Shown piece after piece: positions 9,546 to 18,220 of a stretch of 64,000 bases of DNA. How positions within the stretch are numbered: the stretch's first letter is position 1; every line of letters begins with the position of its first letter. Origin of the DNA: BOG-908 sp963692875 (GTDB lineage: Bacteria > Pseudomonadota > Alphaproteobacteria > Acetobacterales > Acetobacteraceae); NCBI GenBank assembly GCA_965198755.1, contig OZ240673.1:558001-622000 (forward strand). The letters run 5' to 3'. The translations under genes were made by a program, and so were the position numbers. Under the pieces are notes generated by a model. The model did not search any database, had not been told where the DNA came from, and saw nothing but the letters and a program-made list of their open reading frames with translations.

Positions 9546-12383
9546 TTGAGCGAGACCACCGACAACCCAGAAGGCCACGGCGACACCCAGCCGGTGACGC
9601 TAGAGGAGGAGATGCAGCGCTCCTACCTCGCCTACGCCATGTCCGTCATCGTCAGCCGCGCCCTGCCGGACGCGCGCGACGGCCTGAAGCCGGTGCACCG
9701 CCGCATCCTGTTCGGCATGTACGAGGCCGGCTACACGCCAGACAAGCCGTATCGCAAATCCGCCCGCATCGTCGGCGACGTGATGGGCAAGTATCACCCG
9801 CACGGCGACGCCAGCATCTACGACGCGGCTGTGCGCATGGCGCAGACGTTCTCCATCCGCGTGCCGCTGATCGACGGCCAGGGCAATTTCGGCAGCGTGG
9901 ACGGCGATAGTCCGGCGGCGATGCGCTACACCGAAATGCGCCTGGCGCAGGCTGCGATGTTCCTGCTGGCCGACATCGACAAGGACACCGTCGATTTCAA
10001 CCCGAACTACGACGAAAGCGAGCAGGAACCCGTCGTCCTGCCGGCGTCGTATCCGAACCTGCTGATCAACGGCGCCGAGGGCATCGCCGTCGGCATGGCC
10101 ACGCGAATCCCGCCGCACAACCCCGGCGAGATCATCGACGCGGCGTTGGCGCTGATCGCCGACCCGGCGACGTCGCTGGACGAGCTGATGGCCATCGTGC
10201 CGGCGCCGGACTTCCCCACCGGCGGGCTGATCATCGGCCGCGCCGGCATCCGCAGTGCGTTCGAGACCGGGCGCGGGTCGCTGACCTTGCGCGCACGCTG
10301 CGAGTTCGAGGAGGTGCGCCGCGACCGCCACGCGATCATCATCACCGAGCTGCCCTATCAGGTGAACAAGGCGACGCTGCAGGAGCGCATCGCCGAGCTG
10401 GTGCGCGCCAAGCAGATCGAAGGCATCGCCGACATTCGCGACGAGAGCGACCGGCAAGGCATGCGCGTGGTGATCGAGCTGAAGCGCGACGCCACCGGCG
10501 AGGTAGTGCTGAACCAGCTGTTCCGTTTCACCAACATGCAGATCAGCTTCGCCTGCAACATGCTGGCACTGGACCGCGGCCGCCCGCGCACCATGGGTCT
10601 GCGCGACTTGCTGATGTGCTTTGTGGATTTCCGCGAGGAGGTGATCCTCCGTCGCAGCCGCTACGAGCTGTCCCGCGCGCGCGAGCGGGCACATCTATTA
10701 GTTGGTTTGTCGATCGCCGTCGCCAACATCGACGAGGTGATCAGGCTGATCCGCGCCAGCCCCGATGCTGCCGCGGCGCGTGCCGCGCTGATGGCGCGCG
10801 ACTGGCCGGCCGGCGACGTGGCGGCACTGCTGGCGCTGATCGACGACAGCGGCAACATCATCGTGGGCGATACGGTGCGGCTGACCGAGGCGCAGGCGCG
10901 CGGCATATTGGAGCTGCGGCTGCAGCGCCTGACCGGCTTGGAATCCGAGAAGATCGACGCAGAACTCAAGGAAGTTGCGCAGAAGATCGGCGAGCTGCTG
11001 GAGATCATCGCCAGCCGTCCGCGCCGCATGGAGGTGATGCGCGACGAGCTGGTGCGCGTGCGCGCGGAGATTGCCACGCCACGCCTGTCCGCCATCGTGG
11101 ACTACGCCGCCGACCAGGACGACGAGAGCCTGATCGAGCCTGGCCAGATGGTGGTGACCATCACGCGCGACGGCTTCATCAAGCGCACCCCGCTGGAGAC
11201 GTATCGTGCGCAGAACCGCGGCGGCCGCGGCCGCACCGCTGCCGGCACGCGCGGCGACGACATCGTGGCGCGCAGCTTCAACGCGCACACGCATCAGTGG
11301 GTGTTGTTCTTCTCCAGCGGCGGCAAGGCGTTCCGCGAAAAGGTGTGGCGCCTGCCCGAAGCCGCACCCACCGCGAAGGGTCGCGCACTGGTAAACCTGT
11401 TGCCCGAACTGGGATCGGACAAGATCACCACCGTGCTGCCGCTGCCGCAGGACGAGAGCCTGTGGGAGAGCTTGCACCTGGTCTTCGCGACGTCGAGCGG
11501 CAACGTGCGGCGCAACCGGCTGTCCGATTTCGGCCGCATCCGCACCAGCGGGCTGATCGCGATGAAGCTGGACGAGGGCGACCACCTGGTGGGCGTGGCC
11601 ACCTGCCGCGACGGCGACGACGTGTTCCTGGCCACGCGCCTGGGCCGCTGCATCCGGTTCCAGATTACCGATGACACGTTGCGCGTGTTTGCCGGCCGCG
11701 AATCGGCGGGCGTGCGCGGCATTCGGCTGACTGCGCATGACGAGGTGAACAGCTTGGCCGTGCTGCGCCACGTGGACGCCAGCAACGCCGAGCGCGCCGG
11801 GTTCCTGCGCGCCATCGCCGCGCGCCGCCGCAGCACCGGCTACGAGGAGGAGGCGGCCGAGGTGGTTGCCGAGCCGGTGGCCGCCGAGCCCGGGCAGGAG
11901 GAGGAGGACGCGGCCGATCTGGTGTTGGCCGCCGAGCGCGTCGCCGACCTCGAGGCTGCGGAAGAGATATTGCTGACCGTCACCAACGGTGGTTTCGGCA
12001 AGCGGTCCTCTGCGTACGACTACCGCGTCACTGGTCGCGGCGGACAGGGCATCACCAACATCATGCTCGCACCACGCAACGGCACCGCCGTGGTGGCCAC
12101 CTTGCCGGTGCGGCGCGGCGACGATGTGATGCTGGTGACCGACGCCGGACGATTGATCCGCGTGCCGGCCGACCAGGTGCGCATCACCGCGCGGCAAACG
12201 ATGGGTGTGACGCTGTTCCGCCTCAGCGAGGGCGAGCACGTGACCAGCATCTTCCCCGTGTTGGAAGTGGCTGCCGTCGTCGGCGAGGGTGCTGCCGGCG
12301 ACGAGGCAGGCGCCGAGCCGGGCGACGACGCCGGCGACGACGGCGAGGCCGGAGAGGCCGAGACGGGACCAAACGATGTCTGA
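9546..12383 (+). CDS. gyrA: DNA gyrase subunit A
   Basis: 945 aa starting from TTG at 9546 (no nearby in-frame ATG). GyrA breaks and reseals DNA through the tyrosine in AAMRYTE (Tyr128 here); with GyrB it introduces negative supercoils. The N-terminal breakage-reunion domain, coiled coil and C-terminal beta-pinwheel are present, with the GyrA box QNRGGRG near residue 558. An Ala/Glu-rich insert lies around residues 770-810, and the acidic tail is rich in Asp/Glu/Gly. In the quinolone-resistance region the sequence is HPHGDASIYD, so the residue equivalent to E. coli Ser83 is Ala89. The last codons overlap the coaD start by 8 nt. Confidence 0.98.
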   Translation: MSETTDNPEGHGDTQPVTLEEEMQRSYLAYAMSVIVSRALPDARDGLKPVHRRILFGMYEAGYTPDKPYRKSARIVGDVMGKYHPHGDASIYDAAVRMAQTFSIRVPLIDGQGNFGSVDGDSPAAMRYTEMRLAQAAMFLLADIDKDTVDFNPNYDESEQEPVVLPASYPNLLINGAEGIAVGMATRIPPHNPGEIIDAALALIADPATSLDELMAIVPAPDFPTGGLIIGRAGIRSAFETGRGSLTLRARCEFEEVRRDRHAIIITELPYQVNKATLQERIAELVRAKQIEGIADIRDESDRQGMRVVIELKRDATGEVVLNQLFRFTNMQISFACNMLALDRGRPRTMGLRDLLMCFVDFREEVILRRSRYELSRARERAHLLVGLSIAVANIDEVIRLIRASPDAAAARAALMARDWPAGDVAALLALIDDSGNIIVGDTVRLTEAQARGILELRLQRLTGLESEKIDAELKEVAQKIGELLEIIASRPRRMEVMRDELVRVRAEIATPRLSAIVDYAADQDDESLIEPGQMVVTITRDGFIKRTPLETYRAQNRGGRGRTAAGTRGDDIVARSFNAHTHQWVLFFSSGGKAFREKVWRLPEAAPTAKGRALVNLLPELGSDKITTVLPLPQDESLWESLHLVFATSSGNVRRNRLSDFGRIRTSGLIAMKLDEGDHLVGVATCRDGDDVFLATRLGRCIRFQITDDTLRVFAGRESAGVRGIRLTAHDEVNSLAVLRHVDASNAERAGFLRAIAARRRSTGYEEEAAEVVAEPVAAEPGQEEEDAADLVLAAERVADLEAAEEILLTVTNGGFGKRSSAYDYRVTGRGGQGITNIMLAPRNGTAVVATLPVRRGDDVMLVTDAGRLIRVPADQVRITARQTMGVTLFRLSEGEHVTSIFPVLEVAAVVGEGAAGDEAGAEPGDDAGDDGEAGEAETGPNDV

Positions 12384-12912
12384 GCGCGTCGGGATCTATC
12401 CCGGCACGTTCGACCCGGTCACCAACGGCCACCTGGACATTATCTGCCGCGGCGCGCGGCTGGTGGACCGGCTGGTGGTGGGTGTGGCGGAGAACATCGG
12501 CAAGGGGCCGCTGTTCGGGCTGGAGGAACGTGTAGAGCTGGTGCGCGAGGAATGCGCGGCGATCAGCAGGCGCGTCGGCACGCCGATCGAGGTGACGAGC
12601 TTCGGCACGCTGCTGATCAGCTTTGCACGTTCAGTGGGTGCCGCGATGCTGATACGCGGCCTGCGCGCGGTGTCTGATTTCGACTACGAATTTCAGATGG
12701 CAGGCATGAACTATCGGCTGGACCCCGAGGTTGAGACGGTGTTTCTGATGGCCAGCGAGCACCACCAGTTCATCTCCTCGCGGTTCGTGAAGGAGATCGC
12801 CCGGCTGGGCGGTGACGTTTCGAGTTTCGTGCCGTCGCTGACGTTGCAACGCACGCTGTTGCGCGTGCGTGCGGCTGGTGAAAACAACGATGGGGAGACC
12901 AAGGATGCTTAG
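12376..12912 (+). CDS. coaD: Phosphopantetheine adenylyltransferase
   Basis: 178 aa. It transfers AMP from ATP to 4'-phosphopantetheine, the penultimate step of coenzyme A synthesis, in the cytoplasm. The nucleotidyltransferase motif TNGH is in GIYPGTFDPVTNGHLDII, and HHQFISSRFVKEIA matches the conserved C-terminal helix (ISSSLVKEVA in E. coli). The ATG at 12376 overlaps the gyrA end by 8 nt (ATGTCTGA). The gene in turn overlaps the next one by 8 nt, giving a tightly coupled gyrA-coaD-cyclophilin unit. Confidence 0.97.
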   Translation: MSERVGIYPGTFDPVTNGHLDIICRGARLVDRLVVGVAENIGKGPLFGLEERVELVREECAAISRRVGTPIEVTSFGTLLISFARSVGAAMLIRGLRAVSDFDYEFQMAGMNYRLDPEVETVFLMASEHHQFISSRFVKEIARLGGDVSSFVPSLTLQRTLLRVRAAGENNDGETKDA

Positions 12913-13483
12913 ACGTTCGTTGCTGGGCCTGTGTGCTGCGGCCGCGCTGATGGGTGTGGCGGCAGCCCAACCGGACGTGCCGGACGCGCCACCGCCGAAG
13001 CTCGATCTGCAAAACACCGTGTACATGGACCTGCCGAGCGGCCGCGTGACGATCAGGCTGCGCCCGGACCTGGCACCCAAACACGTGGCGCGCATCAAGC
13101 AATTGTGCCGCGACGGGTTTTACGACGGCACGCCCTTCCACCGCGTGATCGAAGGCTTCATGGCGCAGGGTGGCGACCCCACCGGCACCGGCGAGGGCGG
13201 TAGCAAGTATCCGAACGTGCCGGCCGAGTTCAGCACCACCACGCACTTCCTGCGCGGCACCGTGGGCGCTGCACGCAGCCAGGATCCGGACAGCGCCAAC
13301 AGCCAGTTCTTCATCATGTATGCGCCGAACAGCAGCCTGGACGGCCAGTACACCATCTGGGGCAACGTCGTCTCCGGCATGGACTTGGTGGACAAAATCA
13401 AGCGCGGCGACGCCGACAACAACGGCAAGGTGGCGCAGCCGGACCGCATCGTGCACATGCGCGTGGCGGCAGACGAAAAGTAA
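12905..13483 (+). CDS. Periplasmic cyclophilin-type peptidyl-prolyl isomerase
   Basis: 192 aa with a signal peptide (MLRRSLLGLCAAAALMGVAAAQ), so probably periplasmic. The cyclophilin core is clear: FYDGTPFHRVIEGFMAQGGDPTGTG (catalytic Arg in FHRV), ANSQFFIMYAPNSSLDGQYTIWG and GMDLVDKIKRG. It catalyses cis-trans isomerisation of X-Pro bonds during protein folding. A GGGGAG ribosome-binding site precedes the ATG, and the first 8 nt overlap coaD. The TAA stop is the first three bases of IR-A copy 6, which separates it from a second, closely similar cyclophilin. Confidence 0.95.
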   Translation: MLRRSLLGLCAAAALMGVAAAQPDVPDAPPPKLDLQNTVYMDLPSGRVTIRLRPDLAPKHVARIKQLCRDGFYDGTPFHRVIEGFMAQGGDPTGTGEGGSKYPNVPAEFSTTTHFLRGTVGAARSQDPDSANSQFFIMYAPNSSLDGQYTIWGNVVSGMDLVDKIKRGDADNNGKVAQPDRIVHMRVAADEK

Positions 13484-13608
13484 GCGCTTCTTTTCGAGAA
13501 AGAAGCCAAAAGCTTTTACTACGGCTGTCGCGGCTTTGTCCGGTGAGCGCGCGACAGCGGAGTCAAAAGTTTTTTGGTTCTTTTTTTCAAAAAAGAACTG
13601 CTTGCTTT
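13481..13608. repeat. IR-A element copy 6 (full)
   Basis: TAAGCGCTTC start including the stop codon; left hairpin GCTTCTTTTC/GAAAGAAGC; core stem CTGTCGCG/CGCGACAG; right hairpin GGTTCTTTTTTTC/AAAAAAGAAC; GCTTGC end. It separates two paralogous cyclophilin genes. Confidence 0.9.
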
Positions 13609-13631
13609 CTTTTGACACTTAGGAGCTTCCA

Positions 13632-14123
13632 ATGCCCGACGCCGACGCAGAGAACACGCTTTACATGGACCTCGCGTCCGGCCGCGTGACGATCCAGCTT
13701 CGCCCCGACTTGGCACCCAAGCACGTCGAACGGGTCCGCATGTTGGCGCGTGAGGGTTTCTACGACGGCACGCCGTTCCATCGCGTGATAGAGGGCTTCA
13801 TGGCGCAAGGTGGCGACCCGACCGGGACCGGCACCAGCGGCAGCAAGCACGGCATGCTGCCGGCGGAATTCACCCGCACGGCCAAGTTCGTGCGCGGTAC
13901 GGTTGGAGCTGCGCGCACCGGCGATCCGAACAGCGCCAACAGCCAGTTCTACATCATGTTCGCGCCTGCGCCGCATTTGGACGGCCAGTATACCATCTGG
14001 GGCCAGGTGACGGAGGGCATGGAGCACGTGGACAAGATCAAGCGTGGGTCGGGCGGCGGCGGCACGGTGAGTGATCCGGACCGCATCGTGAAGGCGCAAC
14101 TCGCGGCCGATGCCGGGGCGTGA
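13632..14123 (+). CDS. Cytoplasmic cyclophilin-type peptidyl-prolyl isomerase
   Basis: 163 aa without a signal peptide, otherwise nearly collinear with the preceding cyclophilin (MDLASGRVTIQLRPDLAPKHVERV, FHRVIEGFMAQGGDPTGTG, ANSQFYIMFAPAPHLDGQYTIWG). An AGGAG ribosome-binding site lies 7-9 nt before the ATG at 13632. The pair look like a tandem duplication, one copy exported and one cytoplasmic. All catalytic positions I can judge are kept. Confidence 0.95.
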   Translation: MPDADAENTLYMDLASGRVTIQLRPDLAPKHVERVRMLAREGFYDGTPFHRVIEGFMAQGGDPTGTGTSGSKHGMLPAEFTRTAKFVRGTVGAARTGDPNSANSQFYIMFAPAPHLDGQYTIWGQVTEGMEHVDKIKRGSGGGGTVSDPDRIVKAQLAADAGA

Positions 14124-14197
14124 TCGGCATTACTTCTAAGATCGTGCTGCTCGCAGGGTTGACCTGTCGAGCAGCATGCCCTTTTAGGTGACGGGGA

Positions 14198-14273
14198 GAG
14201 CCTGTAGCTCAGTTGGTAGAGCACGAGACTTTTAATCTTGGGGTCGTGGGTTCGATCCCCACCGGGCTCACCA
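14198..14273 (+). tRNA. tRNA-Lys(TTT)
   Basis: 76-nt cloverleaf with CCA encoded. Acceptor GAGCCTG/CGGGCTC, D-arm GCTC...GAGC, anticodon loop CTTTTAA (anticodon TTT), T-arm GTGGG-TTCGATC-CCCAC, discriminator A. Confidence 0.97.
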
Positions 14274-14811
14274 CAAGAATGGATGCTGTTTGCAACGGCG
14301 GGGCATTTCCGCGTTGCGAGTGATATCGTGGTTTGGAGACTGTGAAGGGTATCCCGAGACGGTTTCCGCCCGCGCCGGCCGGATCGCGTGCTTGGTTCTC
14401 ACCGACTCTGACGCGATATGGGCTATGCGGCTACCCTGGCGGTCGGCCACGGTGAGTGAAGTTTTCCTTCCGACCGGCTTAGAAATTCAGGTTTCAGGTC
14501 AGGCCAGAGGTAGAAGAGCGGCAGGACAAAAAAGAACCAAAAGCTTTTAGTCTGTAGAGCGCGCGTTACTGGAACATTCGCGACGGTTTAGAGAAGTTCT
14601 TGCTGTTCTCAGTCGTGAAAGTAGGCCGAGCAGTCATCGCCAGCTCATACTCGTGTTCAGTGTTGCTGAAGTCTGCTGTTTCGAAGAAACAAGCGAAAGC
14701 TGTCATTATTTCGTCGCGGACAGTTGGCAACGACGCGTCTCAGCAACATTATATGCCAAAAGAACTGTTTGCCTTGCCGTCTTCCCTGATTACCGTGACC
14801 CAGCCCAAAGC
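14274..14811. other. Intergenic region between tRNA-Lys and tRNA-Arg
   Basis: 538 bp, lower in GC than its surroundings. I see no convincing gene. It holds a decayed, split IR-A element: a left-like piece at 14523-14552 (AAAAAAGAACCAAAAGCTTTTAG) and a right-like end at 14755-14780 (CCAAAAGAACTGTTTGCC), separated by about 200 bp of unrelated sequence. Confidence 0.5.
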
Positions 14812-14888
14812 TGGCGCACCCGGAAGGACTCGAACCTCCAACCCCCAGATTCGTAGTCTGGTGCTCTATCCAATTGAGCTACGGGTGC
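14812..14888 (-). tRNA. tRNA-Arg(ACG)
   Basis: 77 nt on the minus strand with CCA encoded. Acceptor GCACCCG/CGGGTGC, anticodon stem CCAGA/TCTGG with loop CTACGAA (anticodon ACG), T-arm with GTTCGAGTC, discriminator G. The A34 anticodon is read as inosine after TadA deamination. Confidence 0.96.
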
Positions 14889-14951
14889 AGCGGAGGCGGC
14901 GGTGTAACCCGGCACGATGACCGCTGCAAGCCCCCAGCCCGCTATCCTGAC

Positions 14952-16058
14952 TCACGCCTTGTCCAGCTCGCGCAGCACGGCCTCGCCCATCACGCCGGTG
15001 CCCACACGTGCGGCACCGGGCGCCATGATGTCGGCCGTGCGCAGGCCGTTGCCCAGCACTCGGACGATGGCGCCGTCGAGGTCGGCGGCAAGCTCCTCCA
15101 TGCCGAACGACGTGCGCAGCAGCATCCCAAAGCTCAGCATCTGCGCCAGCGGGTTGGCGATACCGCGGCCGGCGATGTCGGGCGCGCTGCCGTGGATCGG
15201 CTCGTACAGCGCGTGGCGGCTGCCGTCGGGTTGCACCGCGCCCAGCGTCGCCGATGGCAGCATGCCCAGGCTGCCTGTCAGCATAGCGGCCAAATCCGAC
15301 AGCAAATCGCCGAACAGGTTGGTCGTCACGATCACGTCGAACTGCAGCGGCTGGCGCACCAGCTGCATCGCGCAGTTGTCCGCCAGCACGTGTGTCAGCG
15401 CCACATCCGAATACTCTGCCGCCTGCAACGCCGTCATCGTCTGGCGCCAAAGGAGGCCGCTCTCCATCACGTTGGATTTCTCCACGCTGGCGACGCGGTG
15501 CTTGCGCTTGCGTGCCAGGTCGAACGCCACCCGGCCGACCCGTTCTATTTCGTGCGTGGTGTAGACTTCGGTGTTGACGCCACGCTTGCTGCCGTCCGGC
15601 AGTATTTCGATGCCGCGCGGCTGGCCGAAATAGATGCCGCCAGTGCTCTCGCGCACGATCATCAGGTCGAGCCCGCGCACCACGTCCGGCTTGAGTGAAC
15701 TGGCAGGTATCAGCGGTTCGTAGACAATGGCAGGGCGCAGGTTGGCAAACAGGCCGAGCTCCTGCCGCAAGCCGAGGATGGCTGCTTCCGGCCGCTTGTC
15801 GAAGCCGACATTGTCCCATTGCGGCCCGCCAACGGCGCCGAACAGAACGGCGTCGGCGGACTTCGCAAGCGCCAGCGTGCTCTCGGCCAGCGGGGTGCCG
15901 CGTGCGTCGATGCTGACGCCGCCCACCAGGTCCTCTTCGATGTCGAAGCCGACACCACGTCTGCGCGCCATCCAGTCGATCACGCGTTTGACTTCGCGCA
16001 TCACTTCGGGGCCGATGCCGTCTCCCGGCAGCAGCAACAGCTTCTTGCGCGCAGTCAT
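14952..16058 (-). CDS. leuB: 3-isopropylmalate dehydrogenase
   Basis: 368 aa from the ATG at 16056-16058, preceded by GGGGAG at 7 nt. It oxidises and decarboxylates 3-isopropylmalate to 2-ketoisocaproate with NAD+ in leucine synthesis. Motifs: LLLLPGDGIGPEV, VRESTGGIYFGQPRG, DNCAMQLVRQP, VIVTTNLFGDLLSDLAAMLTGSLGMLPSA and EPIHGSAPDIAGRGIANPLA. An in-frame ATG further upstream is less likely. It follows leuC and leuD on the same strand with a 122-bp gap after leuD. Confidence 0.97.
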   Translation of the reverse strand: MTARKKLLLLPGDGIGPEVMREVKRVIDWMARRRGVGFDIEEDLVGGVSIDARGTPLAESTLALAKSADAVLFGAVGGPQWDNVGFDKRPEAAILGLRQELGLFANLRPAIVYEPLIPASSLKPDVVRGLDLMIVRESTGGIYFGQPRGIEILPDGSKRGVNTEVYTTHEIERVGRVAFDLARKRKHRVASVEKSNVMESGLLWRQTMTALQAAEYSDVALTHVLADNCAMQLVRQPLQFDVIVTTNLFGDLLSDLAAMLTGSLGMLPSATLGAVQPDGSRHALYEPIHGSAPDIAGRGIANPLAQMLSFGMLLRTSFGMEELAADLDGAIVRVLGNGLRTADIMAPGAARVGTGVMGEAVLRELDKA

Positions 16059-16180
16059 CGTCCCACTCCCCGCCGGCGACATAAGACATCAGCAGGACGC
16101 GCCATCGGCGTGACGGCGGCAACCTGTGCAAACAAGCAGGCCGTCCGCTGACAGACTTCAAGCCTCGTTCGGCGGCTAGT

Positions 16181-16804
16181 CTAGCGAAGTTCTATCCGCG
16201 GCAACCAGGGTTGCGCCTGTTGCCTGCCGGTTTCGAACGCGTCGATCGAGTTGCCGCGCTGGAGTGTCTGACCGATCTCGTCGAGGCCTTCAAGTAGCAT
16301 GTGACGACGCAGCCTATCAGTGGTGAAGGCCACTTCCTCGCCGTTCGGCCGCACCACAACTTCACGTTGCAGATCTACGGTCAGGCGTGCGTTACCGCCA
16401 AGCCGCGCATCCTCCATCAAAAGGTCGCACATCGCGCGTGGCAGGGCGATGGGCAGGATGCCATTCTTGAAGCAGTTACCATGAAAGATGTCGGCGAAGT
16501 CAGGTGCGATTACACAACGTATCCCGAAATCCAGCAGCGCCCAAGGTGCGTGCTCTCGCGACGATCCGCAGCCGAAATTCTCGTGGGCGATCAGGATCTC
16601 GGCGCCGCGATACGCGGGCTGGTTGAGCACGAAATCAGGCCGCTCGGCGCCGCCCGCATCGTAACGCAGCGTGTCGAACAGGTGCACGCCGAGGCCGCTG
16701 CGCTTGATGGTCTTGAGGAAGCGGGCAGGGATGATCTTGTCGGTGTCCACGTTGGATACCGGCAGAGGAGCCGCCACGCCCGTCAGGATAGTGAACGCGC
16801 GCAT
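16181..16804 (-). CDS. leuD: 3-isopropylmalate dehydratase small subunit
   Basis: 207 aa. With LeuC it forms the isopropylmalate isomerase, which converts 2- to 3-isopropylmalate. The aconitase-swivel motifs are clear: NVDTDKIIPARFLKTI, ENFGCGSSREHAPWAL and FADIFHGNCFKNGILPI. Its ATG shares one base with the leuC TGA (TGATG), so the two subunits are translationally coupled. Confidence 0.97.
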   Translation of the reverse strand: MRAFTILTGVAAPLPVSNVDTDKIIPARFLKTIKRSGLGVHLFDTLRYDAGGAERPDFVLNQPAYRGAEILIAHENFGCGSSREHAPWALLDFGIRCVIAPDFADIFHGNCFKNGILPIALPRAMCDLLMEDARLGGNARLTVDLQREVVVRPNGEEVAFTTDRLRRHMLLEGLDEIGQTLQRGNSIDAFETGRQQAQPWLPRIELR

Positions 16805-18204
16805 CAGGCGAGTGCCCGCACGTCGGTCAGCCGCCCGGTCACGGCGGCGGCGGCGGCCATCGCCGGGGACAGCAGGTGCGTGCGTCCGCCCGGTCCCTGC
16901 CGTCCCTCGAAGTTACGGTTGGACGTGCTGGCACAGCGCTGCCCGGGCGTGAGCTTGTCCGGGTTCATGCCGAGGCACATCGAACAGCCCGCCTCGCGCC
17001 ACTCGAAACCGGCGTCGAGGAAGATGCGGTCCAGCCCCTCGGCTTCGGCGGCCAGCTTCACCAGGCCGGAGCCGGGCACCACCATCGCGCGCACGCCATC
17101 GGCCACGTGCCGCCCGCGAACGATGTCGGCCGCAGCGCGAAGATCCTCGATGCGGCCGTTGGTGCAACTGCCGATGAACACCGCGTCGATCGGCAATTCG
17201 TCCAGCCGTTGACCGGGCGCGAGGGCCATGTAGCGCAACATCCGCTCAGCATCATCACGTTTGGCGGGATCCATTATGGCGGCGGGGTCGGGTACCGTGC
17301 CGGTGATGGGCAACACCGCCTCCGGGCTCGTGCCCCAACTCACCATCGGCACGATCTCGGCGGCGTGCATGACAACCACCTTGTCGTAGGCTGCACCTTC
17401 GTCGGATGCGAGCGTGCGCCAGTAGGACACGGCATGGTCGAACGCGTCGCCAGCCGGTGCAAACGGGCGGCCGCGCACGTAGTCGAACGTCACGTCGTCG
17501 GGGGCGACCATGCCGGCGCGCGCACCGGCCTCGATCGACATGTTGCAGATCGTCAGCCTGCCGGCCATGTCGAGCGCGCGGATCGCTTCGCCGGCGTATT
17601 CGATCACGTGGCCGGTGCCGCCCGCGGTGCCGATCCGGCCGATGATGGCCAGCACGACGTCCTTGGCGGTGACACCTGGCGAGAGCACGCCGTCCACCCG
17701 CACCAGCATGTTCTTCGCAGGACGCTGCAGCAACGTCTGCGTGGCCAGCACGTGCTCGACCTCCGAGGTGCCGATGCCGAACGCCAGCGCGCCCAGCGCG
17801 CCGTGGGTGGAGGTGTGCGAATCACCGCAAACGATGGTCATGCCTGGCAGGGAAATCCCCTGTTCCGGCCCCACGATGTGCACGATGCCCTGGCGGGCAT
17901 CGAGCAACGGGAAGTAGGGCACGCCGAACTCGGCCACGTTGCGCTCGAGCGTCTCGACCTGAAGGCGGCTCTCCGGTTCGGCGATGCCGGCGCGGCGGTC
18001 GGAGGTGGGCACGTTGTGGTCGGTGACCGCGATGGTCGCGTCGGGGCGGCGCACCTGACGGCCAGAGGCGCGCAGGCCTTCGAACGCTTGGGGCGAGGTG
18101 ACCTCGTGGACGAGGTGGCGGTCGATGTAGAGGACGCAGGTGCCGTCTTCTAGGCGCTCTACGACGTGGGCGTCCCAGACTTTGTCGAACAGCGTCTTCG
18201 GCAT
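16804..18204 (-). CDS. leuC: 3-isopropylmalate dehydratase large subunit
   Basis: 466 aa aconitase-family subunit carrying the [4Fe-4S] cluster. The cluster cysteines are in IGSCTNGR and in REAGCSMCLGMN. Other conserved stretches are HLVHEVTSPQAFEGLR and CGDSHTSTHGALGALAFGIG. The start ATG at 18202-18204 has AGGAG 6 nt upstream. Its 5' side faces IR-B copy 2, which separates it from rplS, although both genes are read in the same direction. It is the first gene of a leuC-leuD-leuB unit. Confidence 0.97.
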   Translation of the reverse strand: MPKTLFDKVWDAHVVERLEDGTCVLYIDRHLVHEVTSPQAFEGLRASGRQVRRPDATIAVTDHNVPTSDRRAGIAEPESRLQVETLERNVAEFGVPYFPLLDARQGIVHIVGPEQGISLPGMTIVCGDSHTSTHGALGALAFGIGTSEVEHVLATQTLLQRPAKNMLVRVDGVLSPGVTAKDVVLAIIGRIGTAGGTGHVIEYAGEAIRALDMAGRLTICNMSIEAGARAGMVAPDDVTFDYVRGRPFAPAGDAFDHAVSYWRTLASDEGAAYDKVVVMHAAEIVPMVSWGTSPEAVLPITGTVPDPAAIMDPAKRDDAERMLRYMALAPGQRLDELPIDAVFIGSCTNGRIEDLRAAADIVRGRHVADGVRAMVVPGSGLVKLAAEAEGLDRIFLDAGFEWREAGCSMCLGMNPDKLTPGQRCASTSNRNFEGRQGPGGRTHLLSPAMAAAAAVTGRLTDVRALA

Positions 18205-18220
18205 GTGCGGCTCCTACGAA

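Noticed and set aside
9600..12239. Long minus-strand frames opposite gyrA
   Set aside because: Same cause: high GC removes stop codons; no ribosome-binding site or family-like sequence.
14290..14550. 86-codon plus-strand frame after tRNA-Lys
   Set aside because: No ribosome-binding site or recognisable composition, and its end runs into the decayed IR-A fragment.
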